A stretch of 64,000 nucleotides of DNA, taken from assembly GCF_001305855.1 (NCBI RefSeq), contig NZ_LIXZ01000001.1, forward strand, positions 1-64,000, written 5' to 3'. The notes under the pieces are model-generated. The model was not told the DNA's origin and made no database searches. It saw nothing but the letters and a program-made list of their open reading frames with translations. The DNA comes from Rossellomorea vietnamensis. GTDB taxonomy: Bacteria > Bacillota > Bacilli > Bacillales > Bacillaceae_B. This document shows positions 16,550 through 26,524 of this stretch, piece after piece (positions within the stretch are counted from its first letter, which is position 1; every line of letters begins with the position of its first letter). The translations under genes and the position numbers were made by a program.

Positions 16550-17824
16550 CTATCCCTCCATTCCTGTTAGAAAGTAAATCGTATCAAGTTCAACTTTATT
16601 TGCGGCTTTTACGATATCATCTTTTGTTGTTTTCTCAATCTCATCCAACCAATGCTTCAAGTCGATTTCTTCATGAGCTACGGCATTATGGTAAAGTACT
16701 TCCACCAGACCTCTTGAGGTATCGATGGTTTCAAGGAGCTGGTTGCGGATGACCGCTTTTGTCTGATCGATTTCCCCATCCGTGAAGTCACCATCCTTCA
16801 TCGCCTGGAGCTGTTCGTTGATGATTCCTACCGCTTGATCATACTTCTCAAATTCGATGCCGGACATCACCATCAATAAACCTTTATGACTCTCGAGACG
16901 GCTCGCGGCATAATATGCCAGGCTCGCTTTCTCCCTCACATTGATGAACAATTTGGAATGGGAGAAGCCGCCGAATATTCCATTGAATACTTGAAGAGCG
17001 AAATAGTCTTCGTCTCCATATTGAGTATGTGTACGATAGCCCATGTTCAGCTTTCCTTGTTTAACATCCTGTTTTTCTTTTACGACGTTTTCTTTTTCTT
17101 TTTGCTTCACTAGGGAAGCATCCACTTGTTCAGGAGAACGTCCATTTAATTCAAACAGTCGATCACAGAGGCTTTCAACCTCTTTAACATCGACATCACC
17201 GATCACATAAAGATCAAACTGATCTTCCGCCATCACTTTTTGATAATATTCATATAAGCTCTTCGGAGTAATGGACTCCACTTCTTCACTTACACCGTTT
17301 ACATGGAGGGCGAAACGCTCGCCTTTACACATTTCTTCCACGAGTCGGGAATTGGCATAGCGCATTTTATCATCATATACTGCTTGAATTCTGACCTTTT
17401 GGTTCCGTTTTTCTTTTTCGACTGTTTTCTTGTCGAACTCATTATTTTCAATATGAGGATTCTGAAGGACATCTGAAAGGAATTCAATTCCTTTTTGAAG
17501 CAGGGGCTCAGAATCTTTCAAAAACTTTTCGTTGGCAATTTCAACAGACATACTGACCACATGGTACTCACCTTTTTTGCCTAAATCCACAAAGAAGTTC
17601 GCTCCATATAACTCATCCAGATGGGAGCGTAACTCTGTTGTGCTCGGATAGGTCTTTGTACTGCTCTGCATCACATGGGGAAGCAATCCCCTTAAAGTGA
17701 CTGTTTCAGGGTCGAGGGGGGCTTTCATCTTTAATACGAGGCTATTGGTTTTATACTTATCCGTTTGAACGATATGTAGCGTGTAACCAGGTTTCTTCTT
17801 GACTATTTCGTTTATGGCTGTCAT
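16550..17824 (-). CDS. ymfF: M16-family protein YmfF, lacking the zinc motif
   Basis: 424 residues with the overall M16 fold. Where HxxEH should stand (the LRGLLPHVMQSS region, about residues 39-50) the sequence does not fit, so it is predicted to be the non-catalytic partner of YmfH. The C-terminal R/Y region that helps close the chamber is present (REKASLAYYAASRLES). I chose the ATG at 17824, which follows AAGGAGGACGGTACG. It is first in a two-gene unit with ymfH. Confidence 0.9.
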   Translation of the reverse strand: MTAINEIVKKKPGYTLHIVQTDKYKTNSLVLKMKAPLDPETVTLRGLLPHVMQSSTKTYPSTTELRSHLDELYGANFFVDLGKKGEYHVVSMSVEIANEKFLKDSEPLLQKGIEFLSDVLQNPHIENNEFDKKTVEKEKRNQKVRIQAVYDDKMRYANSRLVEEMCKGERFALHVNGVSEEVESITPKSLYEYYQKVMAEDQFDLYVIGDVDVKEVESLCDRLFELNGRSPEQVDASLVKQKEKENVVKEKQDVKQGKLNMGYRTHTQYGDEDYFALQVFNGIFGGFSHSKLFINVREKASLAYYAASRLESHKGLLMVMSGIEFEKYDQAVGIINEQLQAMKDGDFTDGEIDQTKAVIRNQLLETIDTSRGLVEVLYHNAVAHEEIDLKHWLDEIEKTTKDDIVKAANKVELDTIYFLTGMEG

Positions 17825-18060
17825 CGTACCGTCCTCCTTAGTTCCATACTTCCATCGATTTAAAAGCAAAATTAATAAACACCTTTATTGTGCGGTATTT
17901 ATGTATAACTATACATGTAGTGAGAGATTGATTTCAAGCATCTTCCTCTGTTGGAAATATCCTTTTAGAGTAAACTATTATATGCTTATAAATTTTTCAA
18001 TATGTTTTTGACACTCCTCTCTTCATAATCTTACTAATACGGCAGATTATAAAATGAAAA

Positions 18061-18085
18061 GGATATCCCGACTTTCGGGATATCC
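18061..18085 (-). terminator. Terminator of the nup operon (bidirectional)
   Basis: A 10-bp perfect stem GGATATCCCG / CGGGATATCC (18061-18070 with 18076-18085), flanked by AAAA and TTTT on both sides. Confidence 0.85.
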
Positions 18086-18108
18086 TTTTCGTTTGTTTAA
18101 AAGATTTA

Positions 18109-19068
18109 TTAACGGTTTCCTTTGATGTATGGTGTGCCCAGTGCTTTTGGTGCATCCGCACGGCCGATGAAGCCTGTCAGTGCAAGGATGGTAAGCACAT
18201 ATGGCGCAATCAATAGGAATACACTAGGGATGTTTTCAAACAACGGGATACTTGATCCGATGATACTTAAACTTTGAGCAAATCCAAAGAACAGGGCCGC
18301 TCCCATGGCTCCAAGTGGATGCCATTTCCCGAAGATCAAGGCTGCAAGGGCCATGAACCCTTGTCCACTGATTGTTGCATGGCTGAAGTCTGAGGAAATC
18401 GCCTGGGCGTATACTCCCCCGCCGACACCTGCAAAAGCACCGGATATGATGACACCGATATAGCGCATTTTCGTTACATTGATCCCCATTGTGTCTGCAG
18501 CCATAGGATGTTCACCTACAGAACGCAATCTTAGACCGAACGGGGTTTTGAACATAATGAACCAGACAATGAAGGACACAAGAATCGCAACGAATGGTGG
18601 CCAGTATGTGTTAGAAAAGAAGATATCTCCGATGACCGGAATCTTGTGAAGTAAAGGAACATCGACCTTCCCAAATCCCTCAGAGATGATATCCGTTTGA
18701 CCCTTTCCATAGATACGCTTGACTAAGAAAAGAGTCAAACCGACTGCCAGCAGGTTGATGGCAACCCCTGATACAACCTGATCGGCCCTGAATGTAATGG
18801 AAGCAACGGCATGCAGGATGGCCAATAGCCCCCCCATCACCATGGCCACGAGCAGTGCAACCCACGGTGTCGCTGCACCGAAAGTATCTGCAAATGCAAG
18901 GTTAAATACGATACTTGAGAATGCACCAATGACCATCAGACCTTCCAGTCCGATATTAACTACGCCTGAACGCTCTGAGAACGCCCCTCCCAAAGCAGTG
19001 AAAATAAGTGGTGTTGCCCACAGTAATGTTGATGGGATGAGGATCGTCAAGATATCAATAAAACCCAC
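18109..19068 (-). CDS. nupQ: Nucleoside-type ABC transporter permease NupQ
   Basis: A 319-residue integral membrane permease of the BPD_transp_2 (RbsC/YufQ) type, with about eight helices. Typical features are RSGVVNIGLEGLMVIGAFS near the N-terminus and the cytoplasmic loop GLRLRSVGEHPMAADTMGI near 180-200. It immediately follows nupP with no gap, and the transporter complex needs both permeases. B. subtilis NupNOPQ imports purine and pyrimidine nucleosides including guanosine; the specificity here is inferred by similarity. Confidence 0.93.
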   Translation of the reverse strand: MGFIDILTILIPSTLLWATPLIFTALGGAFSERSGVVNIGLEGLMVIGAFSSIVFNLAFADTFGAATPWVALLVAMVMGGLLAILHAVASITFRADQVVSGVAINLLAVGLTLFLVKRIYGKGQTDIISEGFGKVDVPLLHKIPVIGDIFFSNTYWPPFVAILVSFIVWFIMFKTPFGLRLRSVGEHPMAADTMGINVTKMRYIGVIISGAFAGVGGGVYAQAISSDFSHATISGQGFMALAALIFGKWHPLGAMGAALFFGFAQSLSIIGSSIPLFENIPSVFLLIAPYVLTILALTGFIGRADAPKALGTPYIKGNR

Positions 19069-20118
19069 TTATTTCACCCCCTTTTTACTAAATCGTTGAA
19101 TCAGATAACGAATCATATAACCGGATGCTACAAAGAAAATAATAAGGGCAATAATGATGTCGACAAGTTCATTTGGAATACCGGCATCCAGCGGCATATT
19201 CAGTGCTCCCACTTTAAGTCCACCAAATAATAATGCAGCGAATACGACTCCGATAGCCGCATTTCCTCCCAGAAGGGCTACAGCAATCCCATCGAATCCG
19301 ACTCCTGTGAATCCTCCTTTGATTGAAGCATAACCAAATGTTCCGAGTCCTTCCATAGCTCCTGCAAGTCCGGCAAACGCTCCTGAGATGACCATGGACA
19401 GGATGATATTACCATTTACGTTCATACCGGCGTATTGCGAAGCATGCTGGTTGAATCCTACAGAACGAAGCTCATAACCACGCTTTGTCTTCTCAAGCAG
19501 GAACCACATTATGAATACACATGCAAGGGCGATGAAAATCCCCCAATGCAGACGGGAGTAATCTGTCAAACTTTCGAAAAAAGGTGACTTCAATGAAGCA
19601 GTATCCGCAATCATTTCTGTACGATCTTTACGGTCAGTGATGACATCACGGATAATGGCATTTGTAACGTGAAGAGCAATATAGTTCATCATGATCGTAA
19701 CAATGACTTCGTGCACGCGGAACTTCGCTTTAAGAAGTCCCGGGATAAAGCCCCATAGAGCCCCTGCCAATGCTGCCGCAATGATGGCAAGAGGCAGGTG
19801 GATCAGCTTGGGTAAGTCATCAAATGCAACTCCTACCCAGACAGCTGCAAGCCATCCCACAATCAATTGACCTTCCACCCCTATGTTAAAGAGACCCGTC
19901 CTAAAGGCGAAGGCAACAGCCAGTCCTGCTAAAATATACGGTGTCACTTGACGGATCGTTTCTCCTACATAATAGATTTCCCCGAAGATGCCGTTCCATA
20001 ATGCAGCGTATCCTGCAATCGGGTCATATCCACTCACCAGCATGATGATCGTTCCGACAATGATTCCTAAAAGGACTGAGATTACCGGGATTAATATATT
20101 TGTTAATCGGTTAGACAT
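19069..20118 (-). CDS. nupP: Nucleoside-type ABC transporter permease NupP
   Basis: A 349-residue membrane permease with about eight to nine helices. The markers RTGLFNIGVEGQLIVGWLA and GYELRSVGFNQHASQYAGM correspond to those in nupQ, as expected for paralogous halves of the channel. Its first 8 bp overlap the end of nupO, and its last base adjoins nupQ, so translation is tightly coupled. Confidence 0.93.
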   Translation of the reverse strand: MSNRLTNILIPVISVLLGIIVGTIIMLVSGYDPIAGYAALWNGIFGEIYYVGETIRQVTPYILAGLAVAFAFRTGLFNIGVEGQLIVGWLAAVWVGVAFDDLPKLIHLPLAIIAAALAGALWGFIPGLLKAKFRVHEVIVTIMMNYIALHVTNAIIRDVITDRKDRTEMIADTASLKSPFFESLTDYSRLHWGIFIALACVFIMWFLLEKTKRGYELRSVGFNQHASQYAGMNVNGNIILSMVISGAFAGLAGAMEGLGTFGYASIKGGFTGVGFDGIAVALLGGNAAIGVVFAALLFGGLKVGALNMPLDAGIPNELVDIIIALIIFFVASGYMIRYLIQRFSKKGVK

Positions 20119-21646
20119 GTGATTTCCCTCCCGTTTCCTTCCTCTTCGAACCAGCCATTAATAGTCCAAGTTCTTGTTCAGTTGTTTCCCTGGGGTTAAC
20201 AATCGCCACAATTTGCCCCTCGTAGATGACGGCGATACGGTCACTTACATTCATGATTTCATCGAGTTCAAATGATAGTAGAAGAACCGCTTTTCCATTA
20301 TCTCTTTGTTCGATCAGACGTTTATGGATAAACTCGATCGCCCCTACATCAAGTCCCCTGGTCGGCTGAGCAGCAATCAATAAATCCGGATCCCGGTCAA
20401 CCTCACGGCCGATGATTGCCTTTTGCTGATTCCCCCCGGATAAAGCACGGGCAAGGGTAAATTCTGATGGAGTCCTGACATCAAATTCCGATATCAACTT
20501 TCTTGCCTGATTGTAAATATTTTTATAACTAAGTACCCCTTTATTGGAATACGGTTTCTGATAATAAGTCTGAAGAACCATATTCTCCCCGATAGGAAAA
20601 TCAAGCACGAGACCATGTTTATGCCTATCTTGAGGAATATGACCTACACCCGATTCATAGATTTTACGGGGTTTCATATTTGCTATTTCTTTGCCATTCA
20701 GTTTCACTGATCCACTGTCTATTTTATGAAGACCTGTGATGGCCTCAATCAACTCACTTTGTCCGTTGCCATCCACACCAGCTATGCCAAGGATCTCTCC
20801 TGCTTTCACCTCAAGGTTCAAGCCTTTTACAACAGGGACATTGCGCTGATCTTTCACGTTTAAATCACGGACCTCCAATACATTTTCCCCAGGTCGCGCT
20901 TCTTTCTTTTCCGTTTTGAACGTAACTTCACGTCCCACCATCAGGCTGGCAAGATGATTGGGATCCGTTTCTGAAACGTTGACCGTCCCGATCCCTTTTC
21001 CTTTCCTGATAACGGTTACATTATCACACACCTCCATAATCTCTTTAAGCTTATGAGTGATAAGGATGATTGATTTACCTTCTTTGATCAATGTTTTCAT
21101 GATTTGAATGAGTTCTTTAATTTCTTGAGGTGTCAATACAGCGGTCGGTTCATCAAAGATCAGGATTTCCGCTCCACGATAAAGTGTCTTTAATATTTCC
21201 ACACGCTGCTGCATACCTACTGAAATTTCAGAAATTTTAGCACTTGGATCTACTTTCAGACCATATCGTTCAGAAATATCGAGAATATCTTTTTCAGCTT
21301 TTTTAATATCAACTGTCGCACCTGACTTAGGCTCTCTTCCGAGAATGATATTTTCCGTTACAGTGAATGTATCGACGAGCATGAAATGCTGATGGACCAT
21401 ACCGATTCCAAGATCATTGGCTATGTTCGGATTGGTAATGTTCACTTTTTGCCCTTTCACACGGATTTCTCCCTGTTCAGGCTGGTACAAGCCGAATAGA
21501 ACGTTCATTAGTGTCGACTTACCTGCTCCATTTTCACCAAGAAGCGCATGAATTTCACCTTTTTTGAGCTGGAGGGTAATGTTGTCATTTGCTACGATGC
21601 CTGGAAATTCCTTACGAATATTCAGCATCTCGATTACGTAATCCAT
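20111..21646 (-). CDS. nupO: Nucleoside-type ABC transporter ATPase NupO (two ABC domains)
   Basis: A 511-residue double ATPase of the RbsA/YufO type. The first domain has Walker A GENGAGKST (37-45), a signature VGMQQRVEIL and ILIFDEPTAVLT. The second domain has a non-canonical P-loop (GVDGNGQSELIEAI) and signature LSGGNQQKAIIGRE, the usual pattern in this family, in which the second site is thought to be weaker. The ribosome site is AAGGAGTGATTAGCA before the ATG. It is separated from nupN by 210 bp containing a hairpin. Confidence 0.95.
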   Translation of the reverse strand: MDYVIEMLNIRKEFPGIVANDNITLQLKKGEIHALLGENGAGKSTLMNVLFGLYQPEQGEIRVKGQKVNITNPNIANDLGIGMVHQHFMLVDTFTVTENIILGREPKSGATVDIKKAEKDILDISERYGLKVDPSAKISEISVGMQQRVEILKTLYRGAEILIFDEPTAVLTPQEIKELIQIMKTLIKEGKSIILITHKLKEIMEVCDNVTVIRKGKGIGTVNVSETDPNHLASLMVGREVTFKTEKKEARPGENVLEVRDLNVKDQRNVPVVKGLNLEVKAGEILGIAGVDGNGQSELIEAITGLHKIDSGSVKLNGKEIANMKPRKIYESGVGHIPQDRHKHGLVLDFPIGENMVLQTYYQKPYSNKGVLSYKNIYNQARKLISEFDVRTPSEFTLARALSGGNQQKAIIGREVDRDPDLLIAAQPTRGLDVGAIEFIHKRLIEQRDNGKAVLLLSFELDEIMNVSDRIAVIYEGQIVAIVNPRETTEQELGLLMAGSKRKETGGKSHV

Positions 21647-21693
21647 TGCTAATCACTCCTTGCATAGACTAGGGATATTTATCTAGTAGTTAG

Positions 21694-21704
21694 AGGTCAG
21701 ACCT
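21694..21704 (-). promoter_or_regulatory. Palindrome sharing TCAGACCT with the ymfC operator candidate
   Basis: AGGTCAGACCT lies in the nupN-nupO gap. It contains TCAGACCT, which also occurs in the inverted repeat before ymfC (23754-23771). It may be a second, weaker binding site for the GntR regulator. Evidence is similarity only. Confidence 0.3.
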
Positions 21705-21821
21705 TAACACGCCAGAAAAAAAGGGGTTTCCCCGAATAAAAATCTAAATGAAAGATAGAAATGTTCTATACTTCAATTAAATTTCTATTAACATATGAGT
21801 CTCTTATTTATCAGGATAAGC

Positions 21822-21839
21822 GGCCAGTCTTAGCTGGCC
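21822..21839 (-). promoter_or_regulatory. Intercistronic hairpin between nupN and nupO
   Basis: GGCCAG (21822-21827) pairs with CTGGCC (21834-21839), extended by G-U and flanking pairs; no T-run follows on the minus strand. It may partly block transcription or shield the nupN mRNA 3' end, giving more binding protein than ATPase. Confidence 0.45.
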
Positions 21840-21856
21840 ACCTGTCCCTTATGCTA

Positions 21857-22951
21857 TTAGTTAGCTGAGAAAGCTTCCGCATCCTTGATCGTTTCAGGAA
21901 CTGTCACTTCACCGCTAGTAATTTTCTCTTTCCATTCATCTACTTTTTTCATGACTTCATCTTTGTTGGAAAGTTCTGCATTTAATTCAGCAAGCCCAAC
22001 GCCGTCTTCTTTAAGACCGTAAAGGATTTGTTCTCCGCCTGGGAAGTTTCCTTCTTTGGCTTTAGTGGATAGATCCACAACAGCGTTATCAACGCGCTTA
22101 AGTGCAGATGTAAGAATGATATTATGATCTCCTACTTTACCTTCTGCAGATTGATCAGAGTCAACGCCGATCGCCCAAAGTTCACGTGAAGGATCTTTTT
22201 CTTTCAAATCGCGTGCTTCTTTGAATAAACCATTACCCGTTCCACCAGCTGCGTGGAAGATTACATCTACATCTTGAGTGTACATTTTAGACGCGATTGT
22301 TTGTCCAAGTTCAGCTTTGTCGAAAGCACCTGCATAGTCTGCAACGATTTCTGCATCTGGATTGACCGCTTTAACACCAGCAATGAAACCAGAGTGGAAG
22401 CGTTCAATTACCGGAATTTCCATACCACCGATGAATCCGATTTTGTTCGTTTTAGTCGCAAGTCCTGCTGTCACTCCAGCAAGGAAAGAAGCTTCCTGCT
22501 CCTTGAACATGATGCTTGCAACGTTTGGTTGATCCACTACTGCATCAACGATTGCGAAGTGTGAATCTTTTTGTTGTTGTGCAATTTCAGTGATCGCACC
22601 TTCCATAAGGAAGCCGATACCATATACTAAGTCAAAGTCTTGACGAGCTAATTTGTTTAAGTTTGTAGCGTAGTCAGCATCAGATTGTGACTGTAAATAG
22701 TCAAATCCACCCTTACCTTTTTCCATGTCGTTTTCTTTACCAAAGGCTTTCAGGCCTTCCCAAGCAGATTGGTTGAATGATTTGTCATCCACCCCACCAA
22801 CATCTGTAACCATTGCTACTGTAAATTGATCTTCTTTCTTGCCTTCACCACTAGATGCACCATCTTTGTCCTCGCTTGTTCCACAAGCACCTAATAATGT
22901 ACCTGCTGCCAGAACAAATGATAACGCTAAACCGAATTTACGTTTTTTCAC
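21857..22951 (-). CDS. nupN: Nucleoside-binding lipoprotein of the BMP family (NupN)
   Basis: A 364-residue extracytoplasmic solute-binding lipoprotein. The signal peptide ends in a lipobox LGAC with Cys23 as the lipidated residue, followed by a charged linker. The BMP-domain signatures are [43 protein letters not shown] and [11 protein letters not shown]. It captures nucleosides for NupOPQ; the specificity is inferred. It starts with GTG after GGGGGTAC and lies only 50 bp after ymfC, so it is probably part of the ymfC transcript. Confidence 0.94.
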   Translation of the reverse strand: MKKRKFGLALSFVLAAGTLLGACGTSEDKDGASSGEGKKEDQFTVAMVTDVGGVDDKSFNQSAWEGLKAFGKENDMEKGKGGFDYLQSQSDADYATNLNKLARQDFDLVYGIGFLMEGAITEIAQQQKDSHFAIVDAVVDQPNVASIMFKEQEASFLAGVTAGLATKTNKIGFIGGMEIPVIERFHSGFIAGVKAVNPDAEIVADYAGAFDKAELGQTIASKMYTQDVDVIFHAAGGTGNGLFKEARDLKEKDPSRELWAIGVDSDQSAEGKVGDHNIILTSALKRVDNAVVDLSTKAKEGNFPGGEQILYGLKEDGVGLAELNAELSNKDEVMKKVDEWKEKITSGEVTVPETIKDAEAFSAN

Positions 22952-23001
22952 CTAGAGTACCCCCTATTATTGTAATAAATTAGTAGTAAGATGAATTACT
23001 G

Positions 23002-23742
23002 TTATACGCGCTTTCTTAATACCTGGAAGCTAAATTTGTCTGATCGGAAATAGTTTACAGAATACAGGATCGGCTCATCGTTTTCATCAAAGTGCATTTG
23101 CTTTAAAACGAGTAAAGCCGTTTCCGGTTCGCAATTTAGAATAGGGGAGATTTTATCGTGATATCCCATTGGTTCAATTTGTGCCACAGCATGGGTAATT
23201 CTCTTATTCTCCCGTTTTTCTAAAACGGTGAAAATCGAATTATCCTCATGGGTGAAATTCCTCGGCATGACTTTCTCGGGAATTTTGTCCACACAATATA
23301 CAACCGGTTCCCCGTTTGCAGTTCGAACCCTTTCAATGAGGATCACGTCGTCCTCTTCATTGCAAGTAAACCTCTTCACATCATCCTCAGTAGCTTCTTG
23401 AGTTGTTGAGCTTAAGAAAATGGTCCCTGGCTCCATACCAGCCTGCTTGATCATGTTCGTTACACTGTTCAGCTGCTCAATACCCGAAGTAAAGAGCGGC
23501 TTGGCGTTTACAAATGTACCTACACCATGACGTCGTACGATGACACTTTCTTCCTCAAGAATTCTGAGAGCTTCCCTAAGAGTAGCCCTACTTACACCTA
23601 GTTGTTTGGAAAGATCGAATTCAGATGGGAGTTTTTCTTTTTCTTTGTATATTCCCGCCTCGATATCCTTCTTCAAACGGTCAATTACTTGTAAGTATAA
23701 ATGCCGATTGTCTGTTTTTATTGTCACTGGAACCACCACCAC
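23002..23742 (-). CDS. ymfC: GntR-family (HutC subfamily) transcriptional regulator YmfC
   Basis: About 246 residues. The N-terminal winged helix-turn-helix (about 12-80) has [20 protein letters not shown] and a RHGVGTFVN wing. The C-terminal UTRA ligand domain (about 95-240) is of HutC type. The start is uncertain: the frame opens with GTG GTG GTT CCA GTG, and the last of these (four codons in) is also possible; none has a strong ribosome site. It is followed closely by nupN, so it most likely controls the nup operon and its own synthesis. A perfect inverted repeat lies just upstream. Confidence 0.88.
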   Translation of the reverse strand: MVVVPVTIKTDNRHLYLQVIDRLKKDIEAGIYKEKEKLPSEFDLSKQLGVSRATLREALRILEEESVIVRRHGVGTFVNAKPLFTSGIEQLNSVTNMIKQAGMEPGTIFLSSTTQEATEDDVKRFTCNEEDDVILIERVRTANGEPVVYCVDKIPEKVMPRNFTHEDNSIFTVLEKRENKRITHAVAQIEPMGYHDKISPILNCEPETALLVLKQMHFDENDEPILYSVNYFRSDKFSFQVLRKRV

Positions 23743-23753
23743 ATTTTCTCAAG

Positions 23754-23771
23754 ACATCAGACCTCTGATGT
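23754..23771 (-). promoter_or_regulatory. Candidate operator for YmfC
   Basis: A perfect 8-bp inverted repeat with a 2-bp centre, ACATCAGA-CC-TCTGATGT, 12 bp upstream of the ymfC reading frame and about 25 bp below a -10 element. Size, symmetry and position fit a HutC-type GntR operator, probably for autoregulation of ymfC-nupNOPQ. Confidence 0.55.
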
Positions 23772-24003
23772 ATATCTTTCCTACTAATCGAAAATACTAT
23801 AACACTTTTCTTTTGATAAATAAATAGCATTGTGTGATTTTGTCGAAAAAAATGATTAGAATGACAATTTAGAATCCTTTTCTGTAAAAATATTGATAAA
23901 CTAGTTCAATAAATGGGCTTAAATGGTATATATTAACTACTTTTTTACAGTCAGATCGATTTCCGTTATCATTTTTTACATACTCTCAACAAAGCCATTA
24001 CAC

Positions 24004-24018
24004 TTGTAAACGCTTTTA
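24004..24018 (-). promoter_or_regulatory. cre-like site 1 (CcpA)
   Basis: TTGTAAACGCTTTTA agrees with the cre consensus wTGnAAnCGnwnnCw except at one position. It lies directly downstream of the -10 TATACT on the minus strand, around the expected transcription start, a typical repressing position. Confidence 0.45.
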
Positions 24019-24057
24019 ATAGTATAACACATTCGTGGATAAACCCGTATCACTTTT

Positions 24058-24072
24058 ATTAAAGCGTTTTCA
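24058..24072 (+). promoter_or_regulatory. cre-like site 2 (CcpA)
   Basis: ATTAAAGCGTTTTCA fits the cre consensus with one mismatch (third base). It lies about 54 bp from site 1. Confidence 0.4.
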
Positions 24073-24103
24073 AATGATGGATTTTCCTCCTTTCTACACA
24101 AAA

Positions 24104-24150
24104 AAAAGGTATGTTACCCCATCCGATATGAATAGAGTAACACACCTTTT
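24104..24150 (-). terminator. Terminator of spoIIIE
   Basis: A 14-bp stem with one G-U pair (24104-24117 with 24137-24150); eight T follow on the minus strand. It starts within 2 bp of the stop codon. Confidence 0.85.
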
Positions 24151-24151
24151 A

Positions 24152-26524
24152 TTATGAACTTTGCTCTTCTGATGGTTTCCCGACAAGGACGGTTCTGGGT
24201 TTACTGCCTTCATAAGGGCCTACGACTCCCCTTACTTCCATCTCATCGATTAATCTCGCGGCTCTTGTATAGCCGATCCTGAATCTTCTTTGAAGCATCG
24301 AGACGGATGCAGTTTGCATTTCCGCGATCAACTGGACGGCATCATGGTATAACTCGTCTTCCGCTTCACCTGACTTCTCATCCTCAGGCACTTCATCAGG
24401 AATCATTTCTTCCTGATATTGAGCCTTTTGTTGAGAGATGACAAAATCAACGATTTCTTCTACTTCTTCATCTGATAAAAATGCACCTTGCACCCTAGTG
24501 GGCTTGGATGCCCCAACAGGCATGAAGAGCATATCTCCCCTTCCCAGTAGCTTTTCAGCACCACCGGAATCCAGTATCGTTCTGGAATCGGTTTGGGACG
24601 ATACGGCGAAGGCGATCCGTGACGGGATATTTGCTTTAATGACTCCTGTTATGACGTCTACCGATGGACGCTGCGTTGCAATGATAAGATGGATCCCGGC
24701 AGCACGTGCCATCTGTGCAAGCCTGGTGATGGCATCCTCCACGTCGCTCGAGGCTACCATCATGAGATCCGCCAGCTCGTCTACAATCACTACGATATAA
24801 GGTAGCAAAGGCTGTTTATCTTCATTTTCTATATTCTGTCTCTTAACGTAGTCATTGTAACCTTCAATATTCCTCGTTCCCGTATGAGAGAATAACTCAT
24901 ATCTGCGCTCCATTTCGCTTACAACTTTCTTTAATGCCTGGGAGGCTTTCTTGGCATCTGTTACGACGGGAGCCAGGAGATGTGGAACTCCATTGTATAC
25001 GTTCAGTTCAACCATTTTCGGATCAATCATCATCAGCTTTACTTCATGGGGCTTTGCCCTCATGAGAATACTCGTGATGATTCCATTGATACATACACTC
25101 TTACCGCTCCCTGTTGCCCCCGCTACCAGTAAGTGAGGCATTTTATTCAGCTCAGCGAGTACCGCTTCACCGGTAATATCCCGTCCTAAGCCAATCTGCA
25201 GCTTTGCTTCCGGTTTGTTATGCTCCTTCGCTTCAAGTACCTCCCTCAGGGACACCATAGCTACTTCTGAGTTCGGAACCTCAATACCGATGGCCGATTT
25301 ACCCGGTATCGGAGCTTCAATCCGAATATCTTTCGCTGCAAGGGCCAAAGCCAGATCATCACTCAGGTTGACGATCCTGCTTACTTTCACCCCTACATCT
25401 GGATGTACTTCATATTTTGTGACTGCAGGACCAAGGTGGACTTGTGTCACTTTCGCCTTTACCCCGAAGCTTTGAAATGTTCTTTCAAGCTTAGCTGCGT
25501 TGGCATGAATCAATTGATACTCGTTACTCTGATCCGTTTTTCTCGGTGTTTTTAATAAAGAGATTGAAGGAAGCTTGTAATCTTTATTTTCCACTTCCGT
25601 AAAGGTGATTGGCGGGGCTGCTTCTGCTTCACCTTCCATATCGCCCTCTTTTCCTGATTTAGAAGCCTCTTTATCGTTACTTGTCCCGGCTCCTGAAGAG
25701 GCGGGGTCTTCTTTTGAGTGTGTACCGCCATATGCACGCTCTGCGAAATTCGAGATGATCGGTTCCCGCGTTTCTTCTTCCTCGGGAAGCACTGGTGCAG
25801 CCGATTCTTCTTTTCTCAATGGTGCATCTTGCTTTTTCTTCTCTTTTACTTCTTTTTTCTTGGATTGCTCTTCTTTCCAGTCGCTCATATCCTGTTTAAA
25901 TGCTGACCATTGTCCACTCATGAACGCACCAAAGCGTTTCCCTGCTCTTCCAAGTACGTCCCCAATGGATTTACCGGTGACAAGGATGATGCCGATCATA
26001 ATGAAAGTTGCGCTGACGATCCTCGCTCCCTGGGAGTCAAATAGAAAGTAGGAAACCGCAAACAGGATGCTGCCGATCATTCCCCCTCCAAGATCGGACG
26101 TACTGGATTCACCGTTTACGTCCATCCAATATAAATCCCACGTATTCATGATCACACTGGGATTATCGAATGAACCGCCATTTGAAAGGAGATCAAATAA
26201 TTTCACATGACTTAATAGGAGGAAACTGGCAATGATGATGTATAACCCGACAAGTCTCCTGCTGAACAACATCGGCACCTCTCGTTTAATCATCAGGTAC
26301 CCCGCTACATACAGCATCCATAGAAGGGCAATCATATACCATTCTCCCAGGAAGAAACGATAAAAATAGACAAGTGCCTTTCCAACGGCTCCAAGCTCTA
26401 TGATGGATATCAGGCTTAATGCGGCCAGGATCAATCCGATGATCTCATACTTGATTGTCTGTTTTAGTGCAGAGCCGGTTTGAGAGCGTTTTTTTCTTTT
26501 TTTTCGTTTTGCCAAACCATTCAC
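24152..26524 (-). CDS. spoIIIE: DNA translocase SpoIIIE (FtsK family)
   Basis: A 790-residue membrane-anchored motor that pumps chromosomal DNA into the forespore and clears trapped DNA at the division septum. Parts: basic N-terminus; four membrane helices (about 26-50, 60-80, 90-108, 150-185); acidic/charged linker (about 205-305); alpha/beta motor domain with Walker A GATGSGKS at 469-476, the [10 protein letters not shown] stretch and Walker [17 protein letters not shown]; and a C-terminal gamma winged helix (about 725-790, [18 protein letters not shown]) that reads SRS/KOPS-type sequences. The start is GTG at 26524; the nearby ATG at 26520 is out of frame. Confidence 0.97.
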   Translation of the reverse strand: MNGLAKRKKRKKRSQTGSALKQTIKYEIIGLILAALSLISIIELGAVGKALVYFYRFFLGEWYMIALLWMLYVAGYLMIKREVPMLFSRRLVGLYIIIASFLLLSHVKLFDLLSNGGSFDNPSVIMNTWDLYWMDVNGESSTSDLGGGMIGSILFAVSYFLFDSQGARIVSATFIMIGIILVTGKSIGDVLGRAGKRFGAFMSGQWSAFKQDMSDWKEEQSKKKEVKEKKKQDAPLRKEESAAPVLPEEEETREPIISNFAERAYGGTHSKEDPASSGAGTSNDKEASKSGKEGDMEGEAEAAPPITFTEVENKDYKLPSISLLKTPRKTDQSNEYQLIHANAAKLERTFQSFGVKAKVTQVHLGPAVTKYEVHPDVGVKVSRIVNLSDDLALALAAKDIRIEAPIPGKSAIGIEVPNSEVAMVSLREVLEAKEHNKPEAKLQIGLGRDITGEAVLAELNKMPHLLVAGATGSGKSVCINGIITSILMRAKPHEVKLMMIDPKMVELNVYNGVPHLLAPVVTDAKKASQALKKVVSEMERRYELFSHTGTRNIEGYNDYVKRQNIENEDKQPLLPYIVVIVDELADLMMVASSDVEDAITRLAQMARAAGIHLIIATQRPSVDVITGVIKANIPSRIAFAVSSQTDSRTILDSGGAEKLLGRGDMLFMPVGASKPTRVQGAFLSDEEVEEIVDFVISQQKAQYQEEMIPDEVPEDEKSGEAEDELYHDAVQLIAEMQTASVSMLQRRFRIGYTRAARLIDEMEVRGVVGPYEGSKPRTVLVGKPSEEQSS

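Larger units (their letters stand above)
23743..24151. promoter_or_regulatory. Control region between spoIIIE and ymfC
   Basis: 409 bp without a gene. From the spoIIIE side it holds the spoIIIE terminator, a stray AAAGGAGGAAA ribosome-like site without a start, two cre-like sequences, a -10 TATACT (24026-24021), a second -10 TATAGT (23801-23796) and an 18-bp inverted repeat. The -35 elements are weak, which would fit an activated or tightly controlled promoter. Confidence 0.5.

Noticed and set aside
25605..26051. 148-codon + strand open frame opposite spoIIIE
   Set aside because: Serine/proline-rich shadow of the charged linker, without a ribosome site.
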